A DNA stretch of 27,259 nt from an uncultured Desulfuromonadales bacterium (GTDB taxonomy: Bacteria > Desulfobacterota > Desulfuromonadia > Desulfuromonadales > Geopsychrobacteraceae). A program made the translations under genes and the position numbers. Location: the NCBI GenBank assembly GCA_945787295.1, contig CALZHQ010000066.1:1-27259 (forward strand), written 5' to 3'. The notes under the pieces were generated by a model that was not told where the DNA came from, made no database searches, and saw only the letters and a program-made list of their open reading frames with translations. Shown here one piece after another: positions 8,736 through 14,449 of the stretch; position 1 is the first letter of the stretch; each line of letters begins with the position of its first letter.

Positions 8736-9305
8736 TCAGCGATGCGGTCCCGGTTGCCAGCGGATATCCGCTTTACCGTAATCATTGCAGAGTCGCGCCC
8801 AGACAAAACAGAGATCGGAGAGGCGATTCAAAAAGCGCAGACAGCAGGGGTTGATCTCGGCACCGGTTTCGAGCAGGGCGACCAGCTCACGTTCGCAGCG
8901 GCGGGTGACGGTGCGGGCCAGGTGCAGGGTGGCAGCGGCCCGGCTGCCGCCGGGGAGGACGAAATTGTGCGCCGGTTCCAGCTGCTGGTTGGTTTCCTGC
9001 AGCCAGTCTTCCAGCAGGTCGATCTGGAATTGACGCACGTTGGGGATTTTGCCAGCCAGTTCACTGTCGGCCGGGGTGGCCAGCTCACAGCCGAGGTCGA
9101 ACAGTTCATTCTGCAATTGCAGCAGTTTTTCGTTCAGGCCATCCGGCAACTCTTCACAACGCACCATGCCGAGCACCGAATTCAGTTCATCAACTGTCCC
9201 GTAAGTTTTGACCCGCTGTGAACATTTTGCCACTCGGCTGCCGTCTACCAGGCTGGTCTCCCCCTTGTCTCCACCACGGGTCATGATCTTATCAAGTTCC
9301 GGCAT
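8736..9305 (-). CDS. pduO: PduO-type cob(I)alamin adenosyltransferase
   Basis: This enzyme transfers the adenosyl group of ATP to cob(I)alamin to make coenzyme B12. The 189-residue length and the motifs are those of the PduO/MMAB family: the ATP-binding TRGGDKGET at 9-17, YGTVDELNS, FVLPGGS, RTVTRRCERE and LNRLSDLCFVWAR. AAGGAGG lies 6 bases before the ATG at 9305. It is a stand-alone gene rather than part of a propanediol operon, so a housekeeping cofactor-repair role is likely. No cobalamin riboswitch is visible in the leader. Confidence 0.93.
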   Translation of the reverse strand: MPELDKIMTRGGDKGETSLVDGSRVAKCSQRVKTYGTVDELNSVLGMVRCEELPDGLNEKLLQLQNELFDLGCELATPADSELAGKIPNVRQFQIDLLEDWLQETNQQLEPAHNFVLPGGSRAAATLHLARTVTRRCERELVALLETGAEINPCCLRFLNRLSDLCFVWARLCNDYGKADIRWQPGPHR

Positions 9306-9360
9306 TTCTGGCCTCCTTGCTGGTTAACTTCAAGCTTAGCGGAACGCTGGTTCAAATGCC

Positions 9361-9385
9361 AAGCGGTAATCGTCTTTTACCGCTT
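9361..9385. other. hairpin in the leader/intergenic region of pduO
   Basis: AAGCGGTAA (9361-9369) pairs perfectly with TTACCGCTT (9377-9385) around a 7-base loop. On the + strand it is followed by GTTTCTTT, a poor T-tract, with no gene upstream to terminate. On the - strand it would lie just upstream of the adenosyltransferase start. Confidence 0.45.
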
Positions 9386-9403
9386 GTTTCTTTCGGGCGG
9401 TTT

Positions 9404-9421
9404 TTTTGCAAAGGCGCGAAA
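9404..9421. promoter_or_regulatory. candidate regulator site 1 upstream of OFA transporter (TTTTGC-N6-GCgAAA)
   Basis: TTTTGC-AAAGGC-GCGAAA matches the inverted-repeat consensus TTTTGC-N6-GCAAAA at 11 of 12 arm positions. Its centre is 31 bp from the next site (three helical turns) and about 290 bp upstream of the predicted transcription start. Confidence 0.5.
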
Positions 9422-9433
9422 GGGGCCAAGAGG

Positions 9434-9453
9434 GTTTTGCGCATTTGCAAAAC
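9434..9453. promoter_or_regulatory. candidate regulator site 2 upstream of OFA transporter
   Basis: GTTTTGC-GCATTT-GCAAAAC is an inverted repeat with perfect 7-bp arms and the same 6-bp spacer as the other sites. It is centred about 259 bp upstream of the predicted transcription start. Confidence 0.62.
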
Positions 9454-9459
9454 TCTGTT

Positions 9460-9473
9460 TTCTGTATACAGAA
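9460..9473. promoter_or_regulatory. 14-bp perfect palindrome TTCTGTATACAGAA
   Basis: A perfect 14-bp palindrome lies just downstream of candidate site 2. It is unlike the TTTTGC repeats and could be an operator for a different dimeric regulator. No regulator can be assigned. Confidence 0.4.
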
Positions 9474-9575
9474 CGGGCTCTGCTATTTCTCCATAAGCTC
9501 TTTCATTGCAGCTGCTTAGGAGTAAAACACCTTTCCTCTCAAAACAATTCCAGCAACAGAGATATTTCTCGACAA

Positions 9576-9593
9576 TTTTGCAGGCCTGCAAAA
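9576..9593. promoter_or_regulatory. candidate regulator site 3 (promoter-proximal) upstream of OFA transporter
   Basis: TTTTGCAGGCCTGCAAAA is a perfect 18-bp palindrome of the form TTTTGC-N6-GCAAAA. Its centre is about 118 bp upstream of the start predicted from the sigma-54 element at 9677, a usual place for an NtrC-type activator. Confidence 0.68.
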
Positions 9594-9676
9594 AAAGCCG
9601 TTTTTCGGCCATTTCTTAAAATCTCGAAAAAACTTTTAACATACTGAAATTATAGGGAAGATTATTTTATCAAGGT

Positions 9677-9692
9677 TGGTACGCCGGTTGCG
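9677..9692 (+). promoter_or_regulatory. sigma-54 (-24/-12) promoter of OFA transporter
   Basis: TGGTACG-CCGG-TTGC matches the sigma-54 consensus TGGCACG-N4-TTGC with one mismatch. The invariant GG and GC are present with the required 10 bases between them. The predicted start is near 9703. This lies 43 bases before the first usable start codon with a ribosome binding site (9746). Confidence 0.75.
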
Positions 9693-9745
9693 ATAGGGAA
9701 TATACGACGAATGAGTCGTCGAACAGTTTTATGGCGGAGGACGCT

Positions 9746-10081
9746 ATGTCGGTATGTCCCTATTACGGTCGCGGAGAAAATTTTTGTGATGTCGGTTCAG
9801 ATTACATCTCTCCGCATGACGTTGAGGCCATCTCGCATTTCTGCTCCTGTCGCTACAGTGAGTGTGACAAATTCCAGGAGTTGGCCGAGCGGTGCCCTGA
9901 AGGATTAAGCCACCAGCCGGTTGCCGCCCGGACCAGAACCTCAGTCACCGCCCAAGAGGATTCGAGGACCAAAGCTCAGGTTCATATCGCTTTTCGAAAC
10001 AAATGGCCGTTGTCTTATCGCCTTCGTTATTTAAGTGCCAATAATCATTCTATCGAACCACAGAGAGAGGAGAACATTGCT
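9746..10081 (+). other. in-frame Cys-rich coding segment upstream of the OFA transporter
   Basis: The transporter frame is open upstream without a stop. An ATG at 9746 has GGAGGA 4 bases ahead and encodes MSVCPYYGRGENFCDVGSDY and then ISPHDVEAISHFCSCRYSEC. There are six Cys in the first 54 residues, in a spacing suited to metal or disulfide binding. After about residue 60 the translation looks like non-coding leader (for example RYLSANNHSIEPQREENIA). A second start with AGAGGAG lies at 10082, exactly where the transporter family begins. Either one gene has two starts, giving a long form with a Cys-rich N-terminus, or a small Cys-rich gene has lost its stop codon and reads into the transporter. 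Confidence 0.55.
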
Positions 10082-11362
10082 ATGAGTAAGCAAGCTACCA
10101 AGAATCGGGGTTGGACAGTCGTTCTGGCCGGTACCGGTATCAATCTGGCCCTGGGTGTTTTATACGCATACAGTATGCTCAAAGGTGAAATCGGTAAACT
10201 GTTCGGTGGCGCTGGCGATCCTTACGCCACTGCCTGCCTTTCTTTCGCCCTGTCGATGATCATCGGCGGCAAGATGCAGGACAAGGTTGGTCCGCGGCTT
10301 ACCGCAATTCTTGGTGGTTTGATGGTCGGTGCGGGTTTCATTATTTGTTCCCAAACATCCAGCTACTGGGGCTGGGTCCTTGGCTTTGGCGTGATGGCCG
10401 GTCTCGGTTTCGGTTTCGGCTACTCCGCCGCAACCCCGCCGGCACTCAAGTGGTTTTCCTCGGCGAAAACCGGCCTAATTGCTGGTATCGTCGTCGCCGG
10501 TTTCGGCATCGCTCCGGTATACCTGGCTCCAGTCGCCAAAACGCTGCTGGCTTCCTACGGCCTGCACAGCACCATGATGATCCTCGGCGTAGCCTTTATC
10601 GCTATTGTCTGTGGTATGGCGATGCTGGTTTCTAACCCTCCTGAAGGTTACGTCCCGGCTGAAGCTGCGCCTGCCAAGGGGGCTACTGCCGCGAAGAAAG
10701 TTGCTGTCGCTGATAAAGCACCATCGGAAATGTTCAAAGAAGGTCGTTTTTACACCCTGTGGCTGACTTATTTCATCGGTGCGGGTGCTGGTCTTATGGT
10801 TATCGGGAGTATTGCCGGTATCGCCAAACAGAGCATGGGTGAGATGGCCTTTATCGCTGTTGTCGTCATGTCTATTGGTAACGCAGGTGGTCGGGTTGTT
10901 GCCGGGATCCTGTCTGACAAAATCGGCCGCGCCGCGACCTTGACCATTATGCTGGTTTTCCAGGCTGCCCTGATGTTCGCAGCTATCCCAGTGGTGACCG
11001 GTGGTAACTCCAACGCCATCCTGGTGACCCTGCTGGCCTCCTTCATCGGGTTCAACTACGGCACCAACCTGTCGTTGTTCCCCTCCTTCGCCAAGGATTA
11101 CTGGGGTGCTAAGAACTACGGCATGAACTACGGTATCCTGTTCTCTGCCTGGGGTGTCGGCGCCTTCGTGCTGGTCAAGCTTTCTGCCTTCCTGTCGGCC
11201 AAGTTCGGCGGCATGAGCACTTCCTTCACCGTCGCCGGCGTGATGCTGCTGGTCGGCGCCATGATGGCCCTGTCGCTGCGGCCGAAAACGGTTGCTGTCG
11301 AGGCACCGGAAACTGCGACCGTGGAAGAGGAAGATCTGGTCCTGCAGCAAGTTCGCGACTGA
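10082..11362 (+). CDS. OFA-family MFS transporter (oxalate/formate antiporter type; probable monocarboxylate carrier)
   Basis: From the ATG at 10082 (AGAGGAG 9 bases upstream) the product is 426 residues, begins RGWTVVLAGTGINLALGVLYAYSMLKGE and has 12 predicted membrane helices, as in the oxalate:formate antiporter branch of the MFS. Typical elements are the DKVGPR loop between helices 2 and 3, GFGFGYSAATPPALKWF, the long central loop rich in Ala/Lys, and DKIGRAATL in the second half. The substrate cannot be read from sequence; family members carry oxalate, formate, lactate or related acids. The shared promoter layout with the SatP gene suggests acetate or another small monocarboxylate. It is expressed from a predicted sigma-54 promoter and ends at a strong terminator. 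Confidence 0.88.
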   Translation: MSKQATKNRGWTVVLAGTGINLALGVLYAYSMLKGEIGKLFGGAGDPYATACLSFALSMIIGGKMQDKVGPRLTAILGGLMVGAGFIICSQTSSYWGWVLGFGVMAGLGFGFGYSAATPPALKWFSSAKTGLIAGIVVAGFGIAPVYLAPVAKTLLASYGLHSTMMILGVAFIAIVCGMAMLVSNPPEGYVPAEAAPAKGATAAKKVAVADKAPSEMFKEGRFYTLWLTYFIGAGAGLMVIGSIAGIAKQSMGEMAFIAVVVMSIGNAGGRVVAGILSDKIGRAATLTIMLVFQAALMFAAIPVVTGGNSNAILVTLLASFIGFNYGTNLSLFPSFAKDYWGAKNYGMNYGILFSAWGVGAFVLVKLSAFLSAKFGGMSTSFTVAGVMLLVGAMMALSLRPKTVAVEAPETATVEEEDLVLQQVRD

Positions 11363-11390
11363 TATAAAGTAGAAAATATGGGAAAATGAA

Positions 11391-11425
11391 AAGGGTTCCG
11401 CAGCTGGCGGAGCCCTTTTTTTCTT
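11391..11425 (+). terminator. rho-independent terminator of OFA transporter
   Basis: AAGGGTTCCGC (11391-11401) pairs with GCGGAGCCCTT (11407-11417), with one G-U pair and a 5-base loop. The stem runs into a T-tract (TTTTTTTCTT). It lies 28 bases after the transporter stop and directly precedes the group II intron remnant. Confidence 0.9.
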
Positions 11426-11426
11426 G

Positions 11427-11790
11427 GTGCGCCCGGCATGGCGCGTGGTGCGAAAGCACCATCCATTTGGCTGTGGTGGCCAAGTAGTGACTTGGGGGTG
11501 AAAGTCCCCTGCGGACCCTGATGACGGGAACCGCTAGCTGAACGGCAAGGGTGTCCGGGGTGACCCGGAATCTGAAGGAAGCCGCAGGCAAAATCCCGGC
11601 CCGACGAACAGGAATCGCATACGAGGCAGTCCCATCCGGGCGAGAAGGCCAAGAACTTCAAAGCCCAATAGTCATCCAGGAGGGTGAGGCTGTAGATGTG
11701 GCGGGTATATGGGAGGAAGGTCACGCGCATTACCCGGGGAGATCTGTCGGTCTGCCTTGTGCTAGGTTCATCGTAAGCCTCCTACCCGAT
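11427..11790 (+). mobile_element. group II intron remnant (class C-like), no reverse transcriptase
   Basis: The segment starts GTGCGCCCGGCATGGCGCGTGG, the 5' end seen in bacterial group II introns. It continues with domain I landmarks: GGTGAAAGTCCCCTG, GGAACCGCTAGCTGAACGGC, AATCTGAAGGAAGCCGCAGG, ACGAACAGGAATCGCATACG, AGGCTGTAGATGTGGCGGG and TTACCCGGGGAGATCTG. Homology fades after about 11750. A domain-VI-like end, CCTCCTACCCGAT, comes at 11778-11790. Domains II-V and the intron-encoded protein are missing, so this is an internally deleted, inactive copy. Its position right behind a terminator stem and T-tract is the known insertion preference of class C introns. The 5' boundary is firm; the 3' boundary is tentative. 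Confidence 0.78.
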
Positions 11791-11845
11791 CATATTGCAA
11801 GGGATAATAGTTGGTTGGGAACTTCTTCGGGCAGGAGAGAATTAC

Positions 11846-12373
11846 CTAAGATGGCCCGTTTTTATTGTGCAGCGCCAGTATCTTTTCGTAAGCCTCATTT
11901 ATCGATGATAGGAAATTGTTTTTCTGTTTTTTGGATTCTACAGTGGCGGAACCGTGTTTATCTGGGTGATAGATAGAGACAATAGCCCGGTAGGCCCGGT
12001 GTATGGTTTCAATTGAGTCGGTTTTGTGAACACCTAGGATTTCGAAAGGATCCTTTGTCCTGCCCTGCTTGATCTGTTCAAGCTTCTCTTGCAGTTTCTG
12101 GTAGAGCCGTTCGTTTGCGATTCTTTTGGCTTTTGATCGTTGGTATTCGAGCTCTGCATTTCGCAGATACTCTTCGGCGAGGATGTCCCTGTCTCGATTT
12201 GTCAGCTGTTGATTAGGACTGTTTGTATATTCGTTTTCTGGCTCATTGCAATTAAAGTCATTTTTCCTGCTGGAGAAAATGGGAGCTCCTTCGTAACCGC
12301 AGGAACACCTGAGGAAGTCCTCCCCAAAATCTTTGCCACACTTAGGGCATATCCAGCTCCTGCTTAAGGCCAT
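11846..12373 (-). CDS. zinc-ribbon and J-domain protein
   Basis: The 175-residue product begins with a zinc-ribbon pattern (CPKCGKDFGEDFLRCSCG) followed by a low-complexity linker and a charged coiled-coil stretch (LAEEYLRNAELEYQRSKAKRI). It ends in a J domain (about 107-170) that carries the HPD motif in YHPDKHG, so it should be able to stimulate a DnaK-type ATPase. It lacks the G/F and Cys-repeat regions of DnaJ, so it is a specialised co-chaperone of unknown client. AGGA lies just before the ATG at 12373. The gene and its upstream region are AT-richer than their neighbours and adjoin the intron remnant, which hints at acquired DNA. Confidence 0.8.
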   Translation of the reverse strand: MALSRSWICPKCGKDFGEDFLRCSCGYEGAPIFSSRKNDFNCNEPENEYTNSPNQQLTNRDRDILAEEYLRNAELEYQRSKAKRIANERLYQKLQEKLEQIKQGRTKDPFEILGVHKTDSIETIHRAYRAIVSIYHPDKHGSATVESKKQKNNFLSSINEAYEKILALHNKNGPS

Positions 12374-12512
12374 CTTTCCTGCCTTTTTAGCGACAGCGTC
12401 CCGTTTGAATCAACGTGTTCTATCTTAACATGTAGCAGATGACAATAGGAGTTCAAGAGGTCTATGACTATTATTAACGCCCTATATTGGGCCTTGAATT
12501 AAAGAGGGCAGG

Positions 12513-12518
12513 TATAAT
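12513..12518 (+). promoter_or_regulatory. possible -10 element for the rhodanese gene
   Basis: TATAAT lies 39 bases before the rhodanese start in an AT-rich divergent region. No good -35 hexamer sits at the standard distance; TTGAAT is 13 bases away, which is too short. Only the -10 is therefore proposed. Confidence 0.4.
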
Positions 12519-12557
12519 AGGCTATAGATATAAATTAATTCTAAAAAGGACAAGAAA

Positions 12558-12965
12558 ATGAAATTAAAGTTATCGCTGCTCCTGCTGGTCTGCCTGCTCC
12601 CTGTCTCGATTCAGGCCGAAATCATCAATATCGACAATGCTCAGCTGGGGGGGCTGCTGGCACAGAATGTTCCGCTGATTGATATCCGTACCGCCCCGGA
12701 GTGGAGCGAAACGGGCATCGTCGCGGGAAGTCATATGCTGACCTTTTTCGATGCTAATGGCAACTACGATGCCCGCTCCTGGCTGGCGCAACTGGAGCCG
12801 ATCGCCGGAAAAGATGACCCGGTTATCCTGATTTGTCGCACTGGCCGGCGGACCGGACTGATCAGCAAGTTTATGAACGAGCAGGTCGGTTATCAGAAGA
12901 TCTACAATGTCACCAAAGGAATTCGCAACTGGATCGACACCAAGAACCCTGTTGTTGTTCCTTAG
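12558..12965 (+). CDS. periplasmic single-domain rhodanese
   Basis: This 135-residue protein has a cleavable signal peptide (KLSLLLLVCLLPVSIQA) and one rhodanese domain. It keeps LIDIRTAPEWSETGIVAGS and the active-site loop CRTGRRT. The active Cys is present, so sulfur transfer or thiosulfate/persulfide handling in the periplasm is plausible; the physiological substrate is unknown. AAAGGAC lies upstream of the ATG. It is a single-gene unit between a divergent J-domain gene and a bidirectional terminator. Confidence 0.88.
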   Translation: MKLKLSLLLLVCLLPVSIQAEIINIDNAQLGGLLAQNVPLIDIRTAPEWSETGIVAGSHMLTFFDANGNYDARSWLAQLEPIAGKDDPVILICRTGRRTGLISKFMNEQVGYQKIYNVTKGIRNWIDTKNPVVVP

Positions 12966-12985
12966 GCAGACTCAGGAGAAATTAA

Positions 12986-13013
12986 AAAGCCCGGCTGAGA
13001 TAGCCGGGCTTTT
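12986..13013. terminator. bidirectional rho-independent terminator
   Basis: AAAGCCCGGCT (12986-12996) and AGCCGGGCTTT (13002-13012) form a perfect 11-bp stem with a 5-base loop. T-runs follow on both strands (TTTTG on +, TTTTTAATTT on -). It serves the rhodanese gene on + and the satP operon on -. Confidence 0.93.
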
Positions 13014-13042
13014 GTCGTTTAGGACGTGACAATGGATCTGAC

Positions 13043-13435
13043 TTAGGGAATAAAATCAGAATAATAAGGTTGTGATTCCGGATTATGTTGCTGGATGGCA
13101 TCGACCAGCGAGACACCGACCGGTTTCATCACCCACAGGGCCAGCACGCCAATGATAATCAGTGCCATCGCCCAGTTGAGGAACTGGCTTAGCCAGGCCC
13201 AGTCAGGCTCAACCCGCGAGCGTTTCTTTTTTTCCGCTTCTTCGTCGACATCTTTGGGCGGCAGATTGCGGGCGGCCATCCGCATCAGGCGTCCGGAAGA
13301 GAGGAAGATGACCGCTGAGATCATGAACTGTGGCATGACGTCGAGTCCGACGACACCAGTGCCGAGCATGATGGCATAAAAAGCCATTGCTGCTAACCCC
13401 AGCAGGGTCATTTGCTGACTTAAGTTTACGTTCAC
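13043..13435 (-). CDS. small inner-membrane protein of unknown function
   Basis: About 130 residues with three predicted membrane helices: near the N-terminus (LLGLAAMAFYAIMLGTGVVGL), then FMISAVIFLSSGRLM, and near the C-terminus (WAMALIIIGVLALWVM). The second and third helices are separated by a charged cytoplasmic stretch (PPKDVDEEAEKKKRSR). The family is not recognised. The proposed start is a GTG at 13435; an ATG eight codons further in is an alternative, and neither has a strong ribosome binding site. It lies 72 bases behind satP on the same strand, so it is probably co-transcribed and may serve the carrier. Confidence 0.68.
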   Translation of the reverse strand: MNVNLSQQMTLLGLAAMAFYAIMLGTGVVGLDVMPQFMISAVIFLSSGRLMRMAARNLPPKDVDEEAEKKKRSRVEPDWAWLSQFLNWAMALIIIGVLALWVMKPVGVSLVDAIQQHNPESQPYYSDFIP

Positions 13436-13507
13436 CTGAAAACCTTATGAAAATAGCTGTACAGCTTACTGTCAACTTTCCTAAGATACCTTGATTTGGC
13501 TATTCTT

Positions 13508-14122
13508 TCAAGGCGAGAGCTGCTTTTCGCCATCACTGTCCAGCGGCCCCTGCCAGTGACCGATGGGGAGAATCGAGCGACCCATCCATTGATTGAACAG
13601 CTGGGCCAGTCCGGTGTAGCCGGCAGCCAATCCGCAGACAACGCCTGAAATACCGCCGATAATTAGGAACACCGGGTTGCCCCGTAGTTTGCCCATGGCG
13701 AGGAAGAGCAGGCAGAACATCAGGGCGGCAAACACCAGTTGCAGGGCACGGCTCTGTTGAAAACTGCCGAGAAAGAGGATGGCGGCAAACAGCCCCCACA
13801 TGCTCAGGTAGGCGACCATGGTCACAGCGCCGGGTGTTTGGCCGAAGCCGAGCGTGGGAAAGACTTCAAACGCAATCAATGACAGCCAGAACAGGCCCAG
13901 GGGCAACATGGTCGCCGTTGCCGAAAGGCTGCCACAGTGGCGTGAGCGCATGCCCGCCATGATCTGCAGGCCTCCGCCGAGCAGCAGGACTGTGCCGAGG
14001 GTGGTTGCCGGTGGGGTGGCTAGGCCGGTCTGGCCGAAGGCGTAGGTGCTGATACTTATTGCAAGGGCGAGCAAGCCGAGGCTGGGGATTTTATTTCGAC
14101 TTGAGGGGAACTCTTCAGGCAT
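13508..14122 (-). CDS. satP: SatP/YaaH (GPR1/FUN34) family acetate/succinate transporter
   Basis: The 204-residue product has six predicted helices and follows the pattern of E. coli SatP along its length: GGGLQIMAGMRSRHCGSLSATA, FWLSLIAFEVFPTLG, YLSMWGLFAAILFLGSF, RALQLVFAALMFCLLFLAMGKLRGN, and the end NQWMGRSILPIG. The usual N-terminal NPAPLGL motif is reduced to IPSLGL, a change at a site tied to substrate passage. GGAGGA lies 4 bases before the ATG at 14122. The leader carries a sigma-54 promoter and three TTTTGC-type repeats. The neighbouring NtrC-type regulator and Cache kinase suggest that uptake is controlled by the carboxylate level. Confidence 0.9.
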   Translation of the reverse strand: MPEEFPSSRNKIPSLGLLALAISISTYAFGQTGLATPPATTLGTVLLLGGGLQIMAGMRSRHCGSLSATATMLPLGLFWLSLIAFEVFPTLGFGQTPGAVTMVAYLSMWGLFAAILFLGSFQQSRALQLVFAALMFCLLFLAMGKLRGNPVFLIIGGISGVVCGLAAGYTGLAQLFNQWMGRSILPIGHWQGPLDSDGEKQLSP

Positions 14123-14204
14123 GGTTCCTCCGAAAAAATGGGGGGGTGATAGGGCAGTCGCCTACCGCCCCCCGAAAAGAGGTTTTTCTATGCGATTTAA
14201 CTAC

Positions 14205-14220
14205 AGCAAGGTGTATACCG
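14205..14220 (-). promoter_or_regulatory. sigma-54 (-24/-12) promoter of satP
   Basis: Read on the - strand the sequence is CGGTATACACCTTGCT. GG and GC are exactly 10 bases apart and the -12 element is a perfect TTGCT; the -24 element is weaker (CGGTA for TGGCA). The predicted start is near 14194, leaving a leader of about 72 bases before the satP ATG. Confidence 0.6.
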
Positions 14221-14297
14221 ATTTTTTAATAAATGCCAAAAAGCTGATAAGTGCCTGATGTTATGAGATTTTGGGTTGGTGCTGAGGGGAGTGAAAG

Positions 14298-14333
14298 CAG
14301 GAGATTATTTGCAGCACTGCAAAAAATCTCCTG
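14298..14333. promoter_or_regulatory. promoter-proximal regulator site of satP inside a 16-bp-arm inverted repeat
   Basis: ATTTGC-AGCACT-GCAAAA (14307-14324) fits the TTTTGC-N6-GCAAAA consensus and is centred about 121 bp upstream of the predicted satP start. It sits within a longer inverted repeat: CAGGAGATTATTTGCA pairs with TGCAAAAAATCTCCTG with one mismatch. No T-run follows on either strand, so an operator is favoured over a terminator of the upstream regulator gene. Confidence 0.62.
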
Positions 14334-14408
14334 GGTATGGTTTGAAGCGGCAACAATAAAGCCTGGAAAAAAACGTTTTTGCCAGTAGTTACGCTGGCTT
14401 TAAGGTCT

Positions 14409-14426
14409 TTTTGCATTTATGCAAGA
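14409..14426. promoter_or_regulatory. distal regulator site of satP (TTTTGC-N6-GCAAgA)
   Basis: TTTTGC-ATTTAT-GCAAGA matches the shared consensus at 11 of 12 arm positions. It is centred about 223 bp upstream of the predicted satP start. Confidence 0.55.
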
Positions 14427-14430
14427 GAGA

Positions 14431-14448
14431 TTCTTCATCTGTGCAAAA
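14431..14448. promoter_or_regulatory. weak second distal regulator site of satP
   Basis: TTCTTC-ATCTGT-GCAAAA has a perfect right arm and a degenerate left arm (10 of 12 overall). It lies 22 bp (two helical turns) from the previous site and directly behind the stop of the regulator gene. Confidence 0.35.
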
Positions 14449-14449
14449 A

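Noticed and set aside
9306..9400. Cobalamin riboswitch in front of the adenosyltransferase
   Set aside because: No B12-box-like conserved core is visible; only a simple hairpin is present.
9352..9612. Open frame of 86 codons on the - strand upstream of the OFA transporter
   Set aside because: It has no ribosome binding site or family resemblance and overlaps the hairpin, two of the TTTTGC inverted repeats and most of a third; a regulatory region explains the sequence better.
11551..11976. Open frame over the intron remnant
   Set aside because: The sequence is group II intron RNA structure; there is no credible start or domain.
14298..14333. Rho-independent terminator for the NtrC-type regulator gene
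   Set aside because: The stem is good but no T-run follows on the - strand; its core matches the transporter-upstream repeats, so an operator is more likely.
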